Origin: Rubrivivax sp.
GTDB lineage: Bacteria > Pseudomonadota > Gammaproteobacteria > Burkholderiales > Burkholderiaceae_C
DNA: 64,000 nt
Assembly: GCA_027491255.1 (NCBI GenBank)
Contig: JAIXWM010000020.1
Location: 1-64,000, forward strand
Reading direction: 5' to 3'
The position numbers and the translations under genes are program-made. The notes below the pieces were generated by a model. That model ran no database searches and had not been told where the DNA came from. It was given only the letters and a program-made list of their open reading frames with translations. Position 1 is the stretch's first letter. Each line of letters begins with the position of its first letter. Positions 23,251 through 35,200 of the stretch are shown here, in pieces.

Positions 23251-26200
23251 AACCACATTGGCCGTAGGCGGAGGCGGCATCACCAGATCCGAAGCACTGA
23301 TGGTCGTACGACCCACCATCATGACCAGGCGACCACTGCGCGACTCGATGAGGCCGGGCTCGAGCGGTCCCGTGCCGGCGAGCAGTGCGATCCACCCTTG
23401 CGGGGCATCGTTGCGAACGCCCTGGCCGCCCACCTTGAGACCAGCCCGCCCAGCCACGATCACGTCGCCGATGTCCCCGTTGACCGCCTCGACCTCGGCT
23501 GCGTCCATGCGCAGCAGGGCCACACCGACACCGCCGATCCCGCTTTGCGCGCGCAAGCTCAGTCGGGCCGGCGTGGCGAAATTGAGTGCCTGTCCCTGGC
23601 TGCCGTCACGGATGGCGCCACCGGCCTCGACACGTATCGGGCCGCCCTGCGAGACGACTTCAGCCAGCGTCGCGTCACCCGTGCTGGTCAGCGTGACCGC
23701 GCCCTCGGCAGCCCGCAGGCTCGCCGAGGCCGCCATGGTGACCGAGCCCTCGGCGACGATGTCGATATCGCCCTCGCCGGCACCGATCACCACCTCGTCG
23801 ACGATGACCAGATCGTCGGTTTCCCGCAGATGGATGCTTCCGCTGTCTGAACGGGCCGAGATCGAACCCGTCTGCACGCTCAGCGCAGCGTTTGCCTTGC
23901 CGATGTCACGCCCGGCGCGCAGCTGAAGTGCCTGGCCTGCGGTCAGCGCAGGCGCGGCGGCGTCTTCCAGCGCCAGCAGATCGCGCCCTGCGTACAGGCG
24001 CGCTGTACCGCCGACCTCACCGGCGACGATCGTGTCCGCCGTGGCCGACACGGTGGCGTCACCCGCCGCACGGACTTCGATGCGCAGCGGGCCCTGGGCC
24101 GACACCTCGATGCTGCCGGCGTCGATCGTCACCTTCCCAGCGAAAGCGTTGGCCTCGGTCATCGTGACCGTTCCCTCGCCGGCGTCGACCCATACCGCGC
24201 CGGTGACTGCCAGCGCGCCGGTCTGGGTGATGTTGCCGTGGCCGGAATCGACCGTCAGCACGCCGTCCACGCGACCCTGACCCAGGTTCAGACCGCCAGC
24301 CGCGTTCACGGTGAGCGAGCCCGTGGCCAGCGTGCCCAGCGTCAGCGCCCCGGCATCCGTGATCTGTACCGCGCCACCGGTCACGCTGAAGGTGCCGCGG
24401 AAGTCATTGGCCTGCGTCAACGTGACCGTGCCGGTGCCCGCGTTCACCTGGCCCGTGCCGGACACCGTCAGCGCCCCGGTCTGGCCCACCGACCCGGCGC
24501 TCGTCACTGCCAGGTTGCGGCCCACCGCTGTCAGGCCGAAGTTCGTCGCGCCCGCGCTCGTCGTCGTCAGGTCTCGGCCCACCGTCGTCAGACCGAAATT
24601 CGTCGCCCCCGTGCTCGTCGTCGTCAGGTCGCTCGAGGCGCCGCTCACCGTGCCGCTGAGCGCCAGCGCGCCGCCTGCGCTCAGCACCGTGCTGCCCGTG
24701 GTCGTCAGCGACACCGTCAGCGCGTTGGCGTCGGCAATCTGCGTGGCCGCGCCGGTGACCGTGACAGTGCCGCCGAAATTGTTGCCCGCGTTGCTCAAGG
24801 CAACGGCCTGACCGCTGGCTGTGATGCCCGTGGCCCCACTCACCGTAAGCGCCCCGGTCTGACCCACCGCACCGGCGCTCGTCACCGCGAGGTCCCCGCC
24901 GACCGTGGTCAGGCCGAAGCTCGTCGCGCCCGCGCTTGTCGTCGGGTCCCGGCCCACCGTCGTCAGGCCAAAGATCACAGCGCCCTCGCTGGTCGCCGTC
25001 AGGTCGCTCGTGGCACCGCTCACCGTGCCGCTGACTGCCATCGCCCCACCCGCGCTCAGCACCGTGCTGCCCGTGGTCGTCATCGCGACCGTCAGCGCGT
25101 TCGCGTCGGCGATCTGCGTGGCCGCGCCCGCGACGGTGACCGTACCGCCGAAGTCGTTGGTCGCGTTGCTCAAGGCGACGGTCTGGCCGCTGGCCGTCAT
25201 GACCGTGGCACCGCTCACCGTCAGCGCCCCGGTCTGACTCACGGCACCGGCGCTCGTCACTGCGAGGTCCCGGCCCACCGCCGTCAGGCCGAAGTTCGTC
25301 GCACCGCCGCTCGTCGCCGTCAGGTCCCGGCCCACCGTCGTCAGACCGAAATTCGTCGCGCCCGTGCTCGTCGTCGTCAGATCACTGGTGGCGCCGCTCA
25401 CCGTGCCGCTGAGCGACAGCGCGCCGCCCGCGGTCAGCACCGTGCTGCCCGTGGTCGTCAGCGCGACCGTCAGACCGGTCAGGTCCGCGATCTGCGTGGC
25501 TGCACCCGTGACCGTGACCGTGCCGCCGAAGTCGTTGGCCACGTTGCTCAGGGCGACGGCCTGGCCGCTGGCCGTGATCGCCGTGGCCCCGTTCACCGTC
25601 AGTGTCCCGGTCTGACTCACGGCACCGGCGCTCGTCACCGCGAGCTCCCGGCCCACCGTCGTCAGGCCGAAGGTCATCGCACCGCCGCTCGTCGTCGTCA
25701 GGTCCCGGCCCACTGCCGTCAGGCCGAAGTTCGCCGCACCCGTGCTCGTCGTCGTCAGGTCACTGGTGACACCGCTCACCGAGCCACTGATCGCCAGCGC
25801 GCCACCTGCGCTCAGCACCGTGGCACCCGTGGTCGTCAGCGCCACCGTCAGCCCGGTCTCGTCCGCGATCTGCGTGGCCGCGCCAGTGACGGTGACCGTG
25901 CCGCCAAAGTCGTTACCTGCGTTGCTCAGGGCGACGGCCTGGCCGCTGGCGGTGATGCCGGTGGCACCGCTCACCGTCAGCGCCCCGGTCTGACTCACGG
26001 CACCGGCGCTCGTCACTGCCAGGTCCCGGCCCACCGCCGTCAGGCCGAAGTTCGTCGCACCGCCGCTCGTCGCCGTCAGGTCCCGGCCGACCGTCGTCGG
26101 GCCGAAGTTCGTCGCACCCGTGCTCGTCGTCGTCAGATCACTGGTGGCGCCGCTCACCGTGCCGCTGATCGCCAGCGCGCCGCCCGCGGTCAGCGCCGTG

Positions 26201-29200
26201 CTGCCCGAGGTCGTCAGCGACACCGTCAGCGCGTTCGCGTCGGCAATCTGCGTGGCCGCACCCGTGACCGTGACCGCGCCGCCGAAGTCGTTGGCCGCGT
26301 TGCCCAGGCCGACGGTCTGGCCGCTGGCCGTGATCGCCGTGGCCCCGTTCACCGTCAGTGCCGCGGTCTGACCGACCGCCCCGCCGCTCGTCGTCGTCAG
26401 GTCCCGGCCTACCTTCGTCAAGCCGAAGTTCGTCGCACCCGTGCTCGTCGTCGTCAGGTCACTGGTGGCGCCGCTCACCGCGACGCTGACCGCCAGCACA
26501 CCGCCCGCGCTCAGCACCGTGCTGCCCGTGGTCGTCAGCGACACCGTCAGCGCGTTCGCGTCCGCGATCTGCGTGGCCGCGCCCGTGACGGTGACAGTGC
26601 CGCCGAAGTCGTTACCAGCGTTGCCCAGGGCGACGGCCTGGCCGCTGGCGGTGATACCGGTGGCACCGCTCACCGTCAGCGCCCCGGTCTGACTCACGGC
26701 GCCGGCACTCGTCACCGCGAGGTTGCGGCCTACCGCCGTCAGCCCAAAGTTCGTCGCGCCCGTGCTCGTCGTCGTCAGGTCCCGGCCTACCGTCGTCAGG
26801 CCGAAGTTCACTGCGCCCGCGCTCGCAGTCGCCAGGTCGCTCGTGGCGCCGCTGACGGTGCCGCTGACCGCCAGCGCGCCACCCGAGTTCAGCACCGTGC
26901 TGCCCGCGGTCGTCAGCGCCACCGTCAGCGCGTTCGCGTCCGCGATCTGCGTGGCCGCGCCCGTGACCGTCACCGTACCGGCGAAGTCGTTGGTCGAGTT
27001 GCTCAGGGCGACGAGCTGGCCGCTGGCGGTGATGCCAGTGGCACCGCTCACCGTCAGCGCCCCGGTCTGACTCACGGCGCCGGCACTCGTCACCGCGAGG
27101 TTGCGGCCTACCGCCGTCAGGCCGAAGGCCGTCGCGCCCGCGCTCGCCGTCGTCAGGTCGCTCGCGGCACCGCCTACCGTGCCGCTGATCGCCAGCGCGC
27201 CGCCCGCGTTCAGCACCGTGGTCGCGGTGGTCGTCAGCGCGACCGTCAGCGCGTTCGCGTCAGCGATCTGCGTGGCCGCACCCGAGACCGTGACCGTGCC
27301 GCCAAAGTCGTTGGCTGCGTTGCTCAGGGCAACGGTCTGCCCACCGGCCGTGATGCTGGTGGCCCCGTTCACCGTCAGCGCCCCGGTCTGGCCCACCGCC
27401 CCGGCGCTCGTCACCGCGAGGTCCCCGCCGAGCGTGGTCAGGCCGAAGCTCGTGGCACCGGCACTCGTCGTCGTCAGGTCCCGGCCCACCGTCGTCAGGC
27501 CAAAGTTCGCAGCGCCCTCGCTGGTCGCCGTCAGGTCGCTCGTAGCACCGCTCACCGTGCCGCTGACCGCCAGCGCCCCACCCGCGCTCAGCACCGTGCT
27601 GCCCGTGGTCGTCAGCGCCACCGTCAGCGCGTTCGCGTCGGCGAACTGCGTGGCCGCGCCCGTGACCGCGACCATGCCGCCGAAGTCGTTGGCCACGTTG
27701 CTCAGGGCGACGGCCTGGCCGCTGGCCATGATCACCGAGGCCCCGTTCACCGTCAGTGCCCCGGTCTGGCCCACCGCCTCGTTGCTCGTCACCGCGAGGC
27801 CACGACCCACCGTCGTCAGGCCGAAGTTCGTCGCCCCGCCGCTCGTCGTCGTCAGATCGCTCGCGGCACCGCTCACCGTGCCGCTGACCGCCAGCGCGCC
27901 ACCCGTGGTCAGCACGGTGCTGCCCGTGGTCGTCAGCGCCACCGTCAGCGCATTGGCGTCTGCGATCTGCGAGGCCGCGCCCATGACGGTGACCGTGCCG
28001 CCGAAATCGTTGCCCGCATTGCTCAGGGCGATGACCTGGCCGCTGGCCGCGATGACGGTGGAACCGCTCACCGTCATCGCTCCGGTCTGGCTCACCGCAC
28101 CGGCGCTCGTCACTGCCAGATCTCGGCCCACCGTGGTCAGGCTGAAGCTAGTCGCACCCGCGCTTGTCGTCGTCAGGTCCTGGCCCACCGTCGTCAGGCC
28201 AAAGTTCAAAGCGCCCTCGCTGGTCGCCGTCAGGTCGCTCGTGGCACCGCTGACGGTGCCGCTGACCGCCAGCGCACCACCCGCGCTCAGCAACGTGCTG
28301 CCCGTGGTCGTCAACGCCACCGTCAGCGCGTCGGCGTCAGCAATCTGCGTGGCCGCACCGGTGACCGTGACAGTGCCGCCGAAATCGTTGCCCGCGTTGC
28401 TCAGGGCAACGGCCTGACCGCTGGCTGTGATGCCCGTGGTCCCACTCACCGTCAGTGCCCCGGTCTGACCCACCGCACCCGCACTCGTCACGGCGAGGTT
28501 CCGGCCCACCGACGTCAGACCAAAGTTCGTTGCGTCCCCGCTCGTCGTTGCCAGGTCCCGGCCGACCGTTGTCAGGCCGAAGTTCGTCTCACCGGCGCTC
28601 GTCGTCGTCAGGTCGCTCGTGGCTCCGCCCACCATGCCGCTGACCGCCAGCACGCCGCCTGCGTTCAGCGCCGTGCTGCCCGTGGTCGTCAAGGCCACCG
28701 TCAGCGCGTTCACGTCGGCAACCTGCGTGGCCGAGCCCGTGACCGTGACCGTGCCGCTGAAGTCGTTGGCCACGTTGCTCAGGGCGACGGCCTGGCCACT
28801 GGCCATGATGCCCGAGGCCCCGCTGACTGTCAGCGCCCCGGTCTGACCCACCGCACCAGCGCTCGTCACGGCGAGGTTCCGACCCACCGCCGTCGGGCCA
28901 AAGTTCGTCGCGCCGGAACTCGTCACCGTCAGGTCCCGACCCACCGCCGTCAAGCCGAAACTCGTCCAGGCCGCGCTGGTCGTCGTCAGGTCGCTTGCGG
29001 TCCCGCTCACGATGCCGCTGACCGCCAGCGCGCCACCCGCGTTCAGCACCGTGCTGCCCGTGGTCGTCAACGCCACCGTCAGCGCGTTGGCGTCAGCAAG
29101 CTGAGTGGCCGCACCGGTGACCGTGACAGTGCCGCCGAAATCGTTGCCCGCGTTGCTCAGGGCAACGGCCTGACCGCTGGCTGTGATGCCCGTGGTCCCA

Positions 29201-32200
29201 CTCACCGTCAGCGCCCCGGTCTGACCCACCGCACCCGCGCTCGTCACGGCCAGGTTTCGGCCCACCGACGTCAGACCAAAGTTCGTTGCGTCCCCGCTCG
29301 TCGTTGCCAGGTCCCGGCCGACCGCTGTCAGGCCGAAGTTCGTCGCACCGGCGCTCGTCGTCGTCAGGTCGCTAGTGGCTCCGCTCACGCTGCCACTGAA
29401 CGCCAGCGCGCCGCCCGCGTTCAGCGCCGTGCTGCCCGTGGTCGTCAGCATCACCGTCAGCGCGTTCACGTCGGCAACCTGCGTGGCCGCGCCCGTGACC
29501 GTGACCGTGCCGCCGAAGTCGTTGGCCGCGTTGCTCAGGGCGACGGCTTGGCCGCTGGCCGCGATGCCGGTAGCCCCGCTGACCGTCAACGCTCCGGTCT
29601 GGCTCACCGCACCGGCGCTCGTCACCGCGAGGTCCCCGCCGACCGTGGTCAGGCCAAAGTTGGTCGCGCCCGCGCTCGCTGTCGTCAGGTCGCTCGTGGA
29701 TCCGCTCACGGTTCCGCTGAGCGCCAGAGCACCACCCGAGCTCAGCACCGTGCTGCCCGTGGTCGTCAGCATCACCGTCAGCGCGTTCACGTCGGCAATC
29801 TGCGTGGCCGCGCCCGTGACCGTGACCTTGCCGCCGAAATCGTTGGCCGCGTTGATCAGGGCGACGGCCTGGCCACTGGCCGCGATGCCCGTGGCACCGC
29901 TCACCGTCAGCGCCCCGGTCTGACCCACGGTACCGGCGCTCGTCACCGAGATATCCCGGCCCACCGACGTCAAGCCAAAACTCGTCCCGCCCGCGCTGGT
30001 CGTCGTCAGGTCGCTCGTGATCCCGCTCACGCTGCCACTGACCGCCAGCACGCCGCCCGCGTTCAGCACCGTGCTGCCCGTGGTCGTCAGCGACAACGTC
30101 AGCGCGTTCACGTCGGAAAGCTGCGTGGCCGCGCCCGTGACCGTGACCGTGCCGCCGAAGTCGTTGGCCGCGTTGCTCAGGGCGATGGCTTGGCCGCTGG
30201 CCGCGATGCCGGTAGCCCCGCTGACCGTCAACGCTCCGGTCTGGCTCACCGCACCGGCGCTCGTCACCGCAAGGTTCCGGGCCACCGTGGTCAGGCCGAA
30301 GCTCGTGGCACCCGCGCTCGTCGTCAGGTCCCGGCCCACCGTCGTCAGGCCAAAGTTCGCAGCGCCCTCGCTGGTCGCCGTCAGGTCGCTCGTAGCACCG
30401 CTCACCGTGCCGCTGACCGCCAGCGTGCCGCCCGCGCTCAGCACCGTGCTGCCCGTGGTCGTCAGCATCACCGTCAGCGCATTGGCGCCTGCGATCTGCG
30501 TGGCCGCGCCCGTGACCGTGACCGTACCGCCGAAATCGTTGCCCGCGTCGCTCAGGGCAATGACCTGGCCGCTGGCCGCGATGACGGTGGAACCGCTTAC
30601 CGTCAACGCTCCGGTCTGGCTCACCGCACCGGCGCTCGTCACCGCCAGGTTACGGGCCACCGTGGTCAGGCCGAAGCTCGTAGCACCCGCGCTCGTCGTC
30701 GTCAGGTCCTGGCCCACGGTCGTCAGGCCGAAGTTCACAGCGCCCTCGCTGGTCGCCGTCAGGTCGCTCGTGGCACCGCTAACCGTGCCGCTGACTGCCA
30801 GCGCCCCACCCGCGCTCAGCACCGTGCTGCCCGTGGTCGTCAGCGCCACCGTCAGCGCATTGGCGTCTGCGATCTGCGTGGCCGCGCCCGTGACGGTGAC
30901 GGTGTCGCCGAAATCGTTGCCCGCATTACTCAGAGCGATGACCTGGCCGCTGGCCGCGATGACGGTGGCCCCGCTCACTGCCAACGCTGCGGTCTGGCTC
31001 GCCGCACCGGCGCTCGTCACCGCGAGGTCCCCGCCGACCGTTGTCAGGCCGAAGTTCGTCGCGCCGGCGCTCGTCGTCGTCAGGTCGCTTGTGGCGCCGC
31101 CCACCGTGCCGCTGAGCGCCAGCGCACCACCCGAGCTCAGCACCGTGCTGCCCGTGGTCGTCAGCGCCACCGTCAGCGCATTCGCGTCCGCGATCTGCGT
31201 AGCCGCGCCCGTGACGGTGACCGTACCGCCGAAATCGTTGCCAGCGTTGCTCAGGCCCACCGCCTGACCGCTGGCCGTGATCCCCGTGGCCCCGTTCACC
31301 GTCAGTGCGCCGGTCTGGCCCACCGCACCGTCACTCGTCACCGCGAGGTCCCGGCCCACCGCCGTGAGACCGAAGTTCGTCGCACCCGTGCTCGTCGTCG
31401 CCAGGTCACTGGTGGCGCCGCTCACCGTGCCACTGATCGCGAGCGCGCCACCGGCGCTCAGCACCGTGGTCGCGGTGGTCGTCAGCCCGACCGTCAGCGC
31501 GGTCATGTCCGCGATCTGCGTGGCCGCGCCCGTGACCGTGACCGTGCCGCCGAAGTCGTTGGCCACGTTGCTCAGAGCGACGGCCTGGCCGCTGGCCGTG
31601 ATCGCCGTGGCCCCGTTCACCGTCAATGCCCCAGTCTGGCCCAACGCACCGTCACTCGTCACCGCGAGGTCCCGGCCTACCGCTGTCAAGCCAAAGTTCG
31701 TCGCACCGCCGCTCTTCGTCGTCAGGTCGCTCGCGGCACCGCTCACCGTGCCGCTGACCGCCAGCTCGCCACCCGTGGTCAGCACCGTGTTGCCCGTGGT
31801 CGTCAGCGACACCGTCAGCGCGTTCACGGCGGCAATCTGCGTGGCCGCACCCGTGACCGTGACCGTGCCGCCGAAGTCGTTGGCCACGTTGCTCAGGGCG
31901 ACGGCCTGGCCGCTGGCCGTGATCGCCGTGGCCCCATTCACCGCAAGTACCCCGGTCTGGCCCACCGCCCCGCCGCTCGTCGTTGTCAGGTCCCGGCCCA
32001 CCGACGTCAGGCCGAAGCTCGTCGCACCCGCGCTCGTCGTCGTCAGGTCGCTCGTCGCGCCGCTGACGGTGCCGCTGACCGCCAGCGCGCCACCCGAGTT
32101 CAGCACCGTGCTGCCCGTGGTCGTCAGCGACACCGTCAGCGCGTTCGCGTCGGCAATCTGCGTGGCCGCACCCGTGACCGTGACCGTGCCGCCGAAGTCG

Positions 32201-35200
32201 TTGGCCACGTTGCTCAGGGCGACGGTCTGACCGCTGGCCGCGATCCCCGTGGCCCCGTTCACCGTCAGTGCCGCGGTCTGACCGACCGCCCCGCCGCTCG
32301 TCGTCGTCAGGTTCCGGCCTACCGCCGTGAGGCCAAAGTTCGTCGCACCGCCGCTCGTCGTCGTCAGGTCGCTCGCGGCACCGCCTACCGTGCCGCTGAC
32401 CGCCAGCGCGCCGCCCGCGTTCAGCGCCGTGGTCGCGGTGGTCGTCAGCGCGACCGTCAGCCCGGTCATGTCCGCGATCTGCGTGGCCGCACCCGTGACC
32501 GTGACCGTGCCGCCGAAGTCATTGGCGACATTGCTCAGGGCGACGACCTGGCCGCTGGCGGTGATGCCGGTGGCACCGCTCACCGTCAGCGCCCCGGTCT
32601 GACTCACGGCACCAGCACTCGTCACCGCGAGGTTCCGGCCGACCGTCGTCAGACCGAAGTTCGTCGCACCCGCGCTCGTCGTCGTCAGGTCACCGGTGGC
32701 GCCGCTCACCGCGCCACTGACCGCCAGCGCGCCGCCCACGTTCAGCACCGTGCTGCCCGTGGTCGTCAGCGACACCGTCAGCGCGTTCGCGTCGGCAACC
32801 TGCGTGGCCGCACCCGTGACCGTGACCATGCCGCCGAAGTCGTTGGCCACGTTGCTCAGGCCGACGGTCTGACCGCTGACTGCGATCCACGTGGCCCCGT
32901 TTACCGTCAGCGCCCCGGTCTGGCCCACCGTGCCGCCACTCGTCACCGCCAAATTCCGGCCCACCGCCGTCGGGCCGAAGCTCGTCGCACCCGCGCTCGT
33001 CATCGTCAGGTCGCTCGTGGCACCGCCCACCGTGCCGCTGACCGCCAGCACGCCACCCGCGCTCAGCACCGTGCTGCCCGTGGTCGTCAGCGCCACCGTC
33101 AGGGCGTTCGCGCCAGCAATGCGCGTGGCTGCAGCCGTGACCGTGACCGTGCCGCCGAATTCATTGGCGGCATCGTCCAGCGTCACGTTCTGGCCCGCCG
33201 CGCTGATGGTCGTCGTGCCCGCCACCACCAGCGTGCCTGCCTGCGTTACCGCACCGCCCGCCGTCACCGTCAGGTCCCCGGTCAAGCTCGACACCCGCAG
33301 ATCAAGCGCCGTCGTATCGGCGACCGCGACGTTGCGAAGACCGCCCGAACCCGCGAATGCCACGGCACCGGTGAAGGTGTTGCCCGCCCGGTCGACCAGG
33401 ATGCTCGAGCCCGCGCCATCGGCCGTGAACGTCGAGTCGCCGTTGACGACCAGCACGCCGGTGCTGACCAGGTCGCCCGCCTTGGCCGTCGCGACGAGCC
33501 GACCCGTGACGAAGGATGACCCGAGCACCAGCCCGTCGCCGTCCACGAGCGTCACGTCAGCGCCCGTGACGCTGACCGCTCCCAGGTCGTTGAGCGCCTC
33601 GTCCAGCGTGACGTCCTGGCCTGCGGCGTTGATCGACAAGGTGCCCGTCACGATCAGCGCGCCGCTGTCGCTCACGGCGCCTTGCGCCAGCACCGACAGG
33701 TTCCCGCTCACCGTCGAGGCGCCCAGATCGACCGCGCCTGCCTCGACGAGCGTGACATCCATGCCGCGGACCTCGACCGCGCCAGCCAGTGCGTTGTCCG
33801 CATGGTCCAGCGTCACGGTCTGACCGGCTGCGTCGATCGCGGTGAGGCCCGTGACCCCGAGGGATCCGGTCTGCGCGACCGCGCCCGTGGCGCGGATGCT
33901 CAAGGCCCCGGCGGCGGAACTCTCGCCCAGCAGCGCCTCGACCACGGCCAGGTTCACATCGCCGGCGCTGAGGAATCCGATCTCCAGCACCTCCCCCGCG
34001 TTGGACAGGTCGATGTCGCCGGCAGTCAAGGCCACCGCGCCGACGAAGTCATTGCCCGAGGCGTCCAGGCGCACCGCCTGACCCATCGCCGTGACCGTGG
34101 TCGCGCCGGCCACCGTCAACGCCGCCGCCTGCGTGACGCCGCCGCCGACGGCGGTGGCGACGAGCGCGCCGGCGACCGTCCCCTGGCCAAGGTTGAGCGC
34201 GCCGGCGGCAGCGACGCTCAGCGCGCCCGTGGCCAGCGTGCCCAGCGTCAGCGCATTCGCGTCCGTGACCTGCGTCGTGCCGCCGCTCAGGCTGACCGCG
34301 CCCCGGAAGTCGTTGCCCGCCTGGGTCAGCGTGACCGTGCCGGTCCCCGCGTCGATGCCCGCCGCGCCCGTCACCGTCAGCGCGCCATCCTGCGTCACCT
34401 GCCCGTCGCCCGAGACCGCGGTCAGCGCGCCGCCGACCGTGCCCTGCCCCAGGTTCAGCGCGCCGGCCGTCGTCACGCTCAGCGCGCCCGTGGCCAGCGT
34501 GCCCAGCGTCAGCGCGTTCGCGTCAGTGACCTGGACGCTGCCGGCCCCCAGGCTCAGCACGCCCTGGAAGTCATTGGCCTGCGTCAGCGCGACCGAGCCC
34601 GTGCCGGCGTTGACACCGGCCACGCCAGCCACCGTCAGCGCGCCGGTCTGCGTCACCGGGCCCGTGCCCGACGCCGCGGCCAGCGCGCCGCCCACCGTGC
34701 CCTGGCCCAGGTTCAGCGCGCCCGTCACGCTCACCGTCAGCGCGCCCGTGGCCAGCGTGCCCAGCGTCAGCGCGTTCGCGTCCACGAGCTGGGTCGCGCC
34801 GCCACTCAGGCTGAGCGCACCCTGGAAGTCGTTGCCGGCCTGCGTCAGCGTGACCGTGCCGCTGCCGGCATTCACGCTGCCGGCGCCGGTCACCGTCAGC
34901 GCCCCGGCCTGGGTCACGGCGCCGCCTGCGGAGGTCGCCAGCAGCGCCCCGGCCACCGTGCCCTGGCCCAGGTTCAGCGCACCGGCCGCGCTCACCGTCA
35001 GCGTGCCGGTGGTCAGCGTGCCCAGCGTCAGCGCGTTCGCGTCCGCGAGCTGCGTCGCGCCACCGCTCAGGCTCAGCGCACCCTGGAAGTCGTTGCCGGC
35101 CTGCGCCAGCACGATCGTGCCGCTGCCGGCGCTCACGCCGCCCGTGCCGGTCACCGTCAGCGCGGCGGTCTGGCTCACGCCGCCGGCGGCGGAGGTCGCC

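Noticed and set aside
24409..33165. Array resembling a CRISPR array by its regular spacing
   Set aside because: The period is 321-378 bp, it codes for protein throughout, and there are no unique spacers or cas genes.
24238..33519. Plus-strand open frame of 3,093 codons opposite the tandem array
   Set aside because: It is a mirror of the repeat-rich coding strand. In this GC-rich DNA the opposite strand lacks stops. Its product is Arg/His/Gly/Ala-rich and resembles no family.
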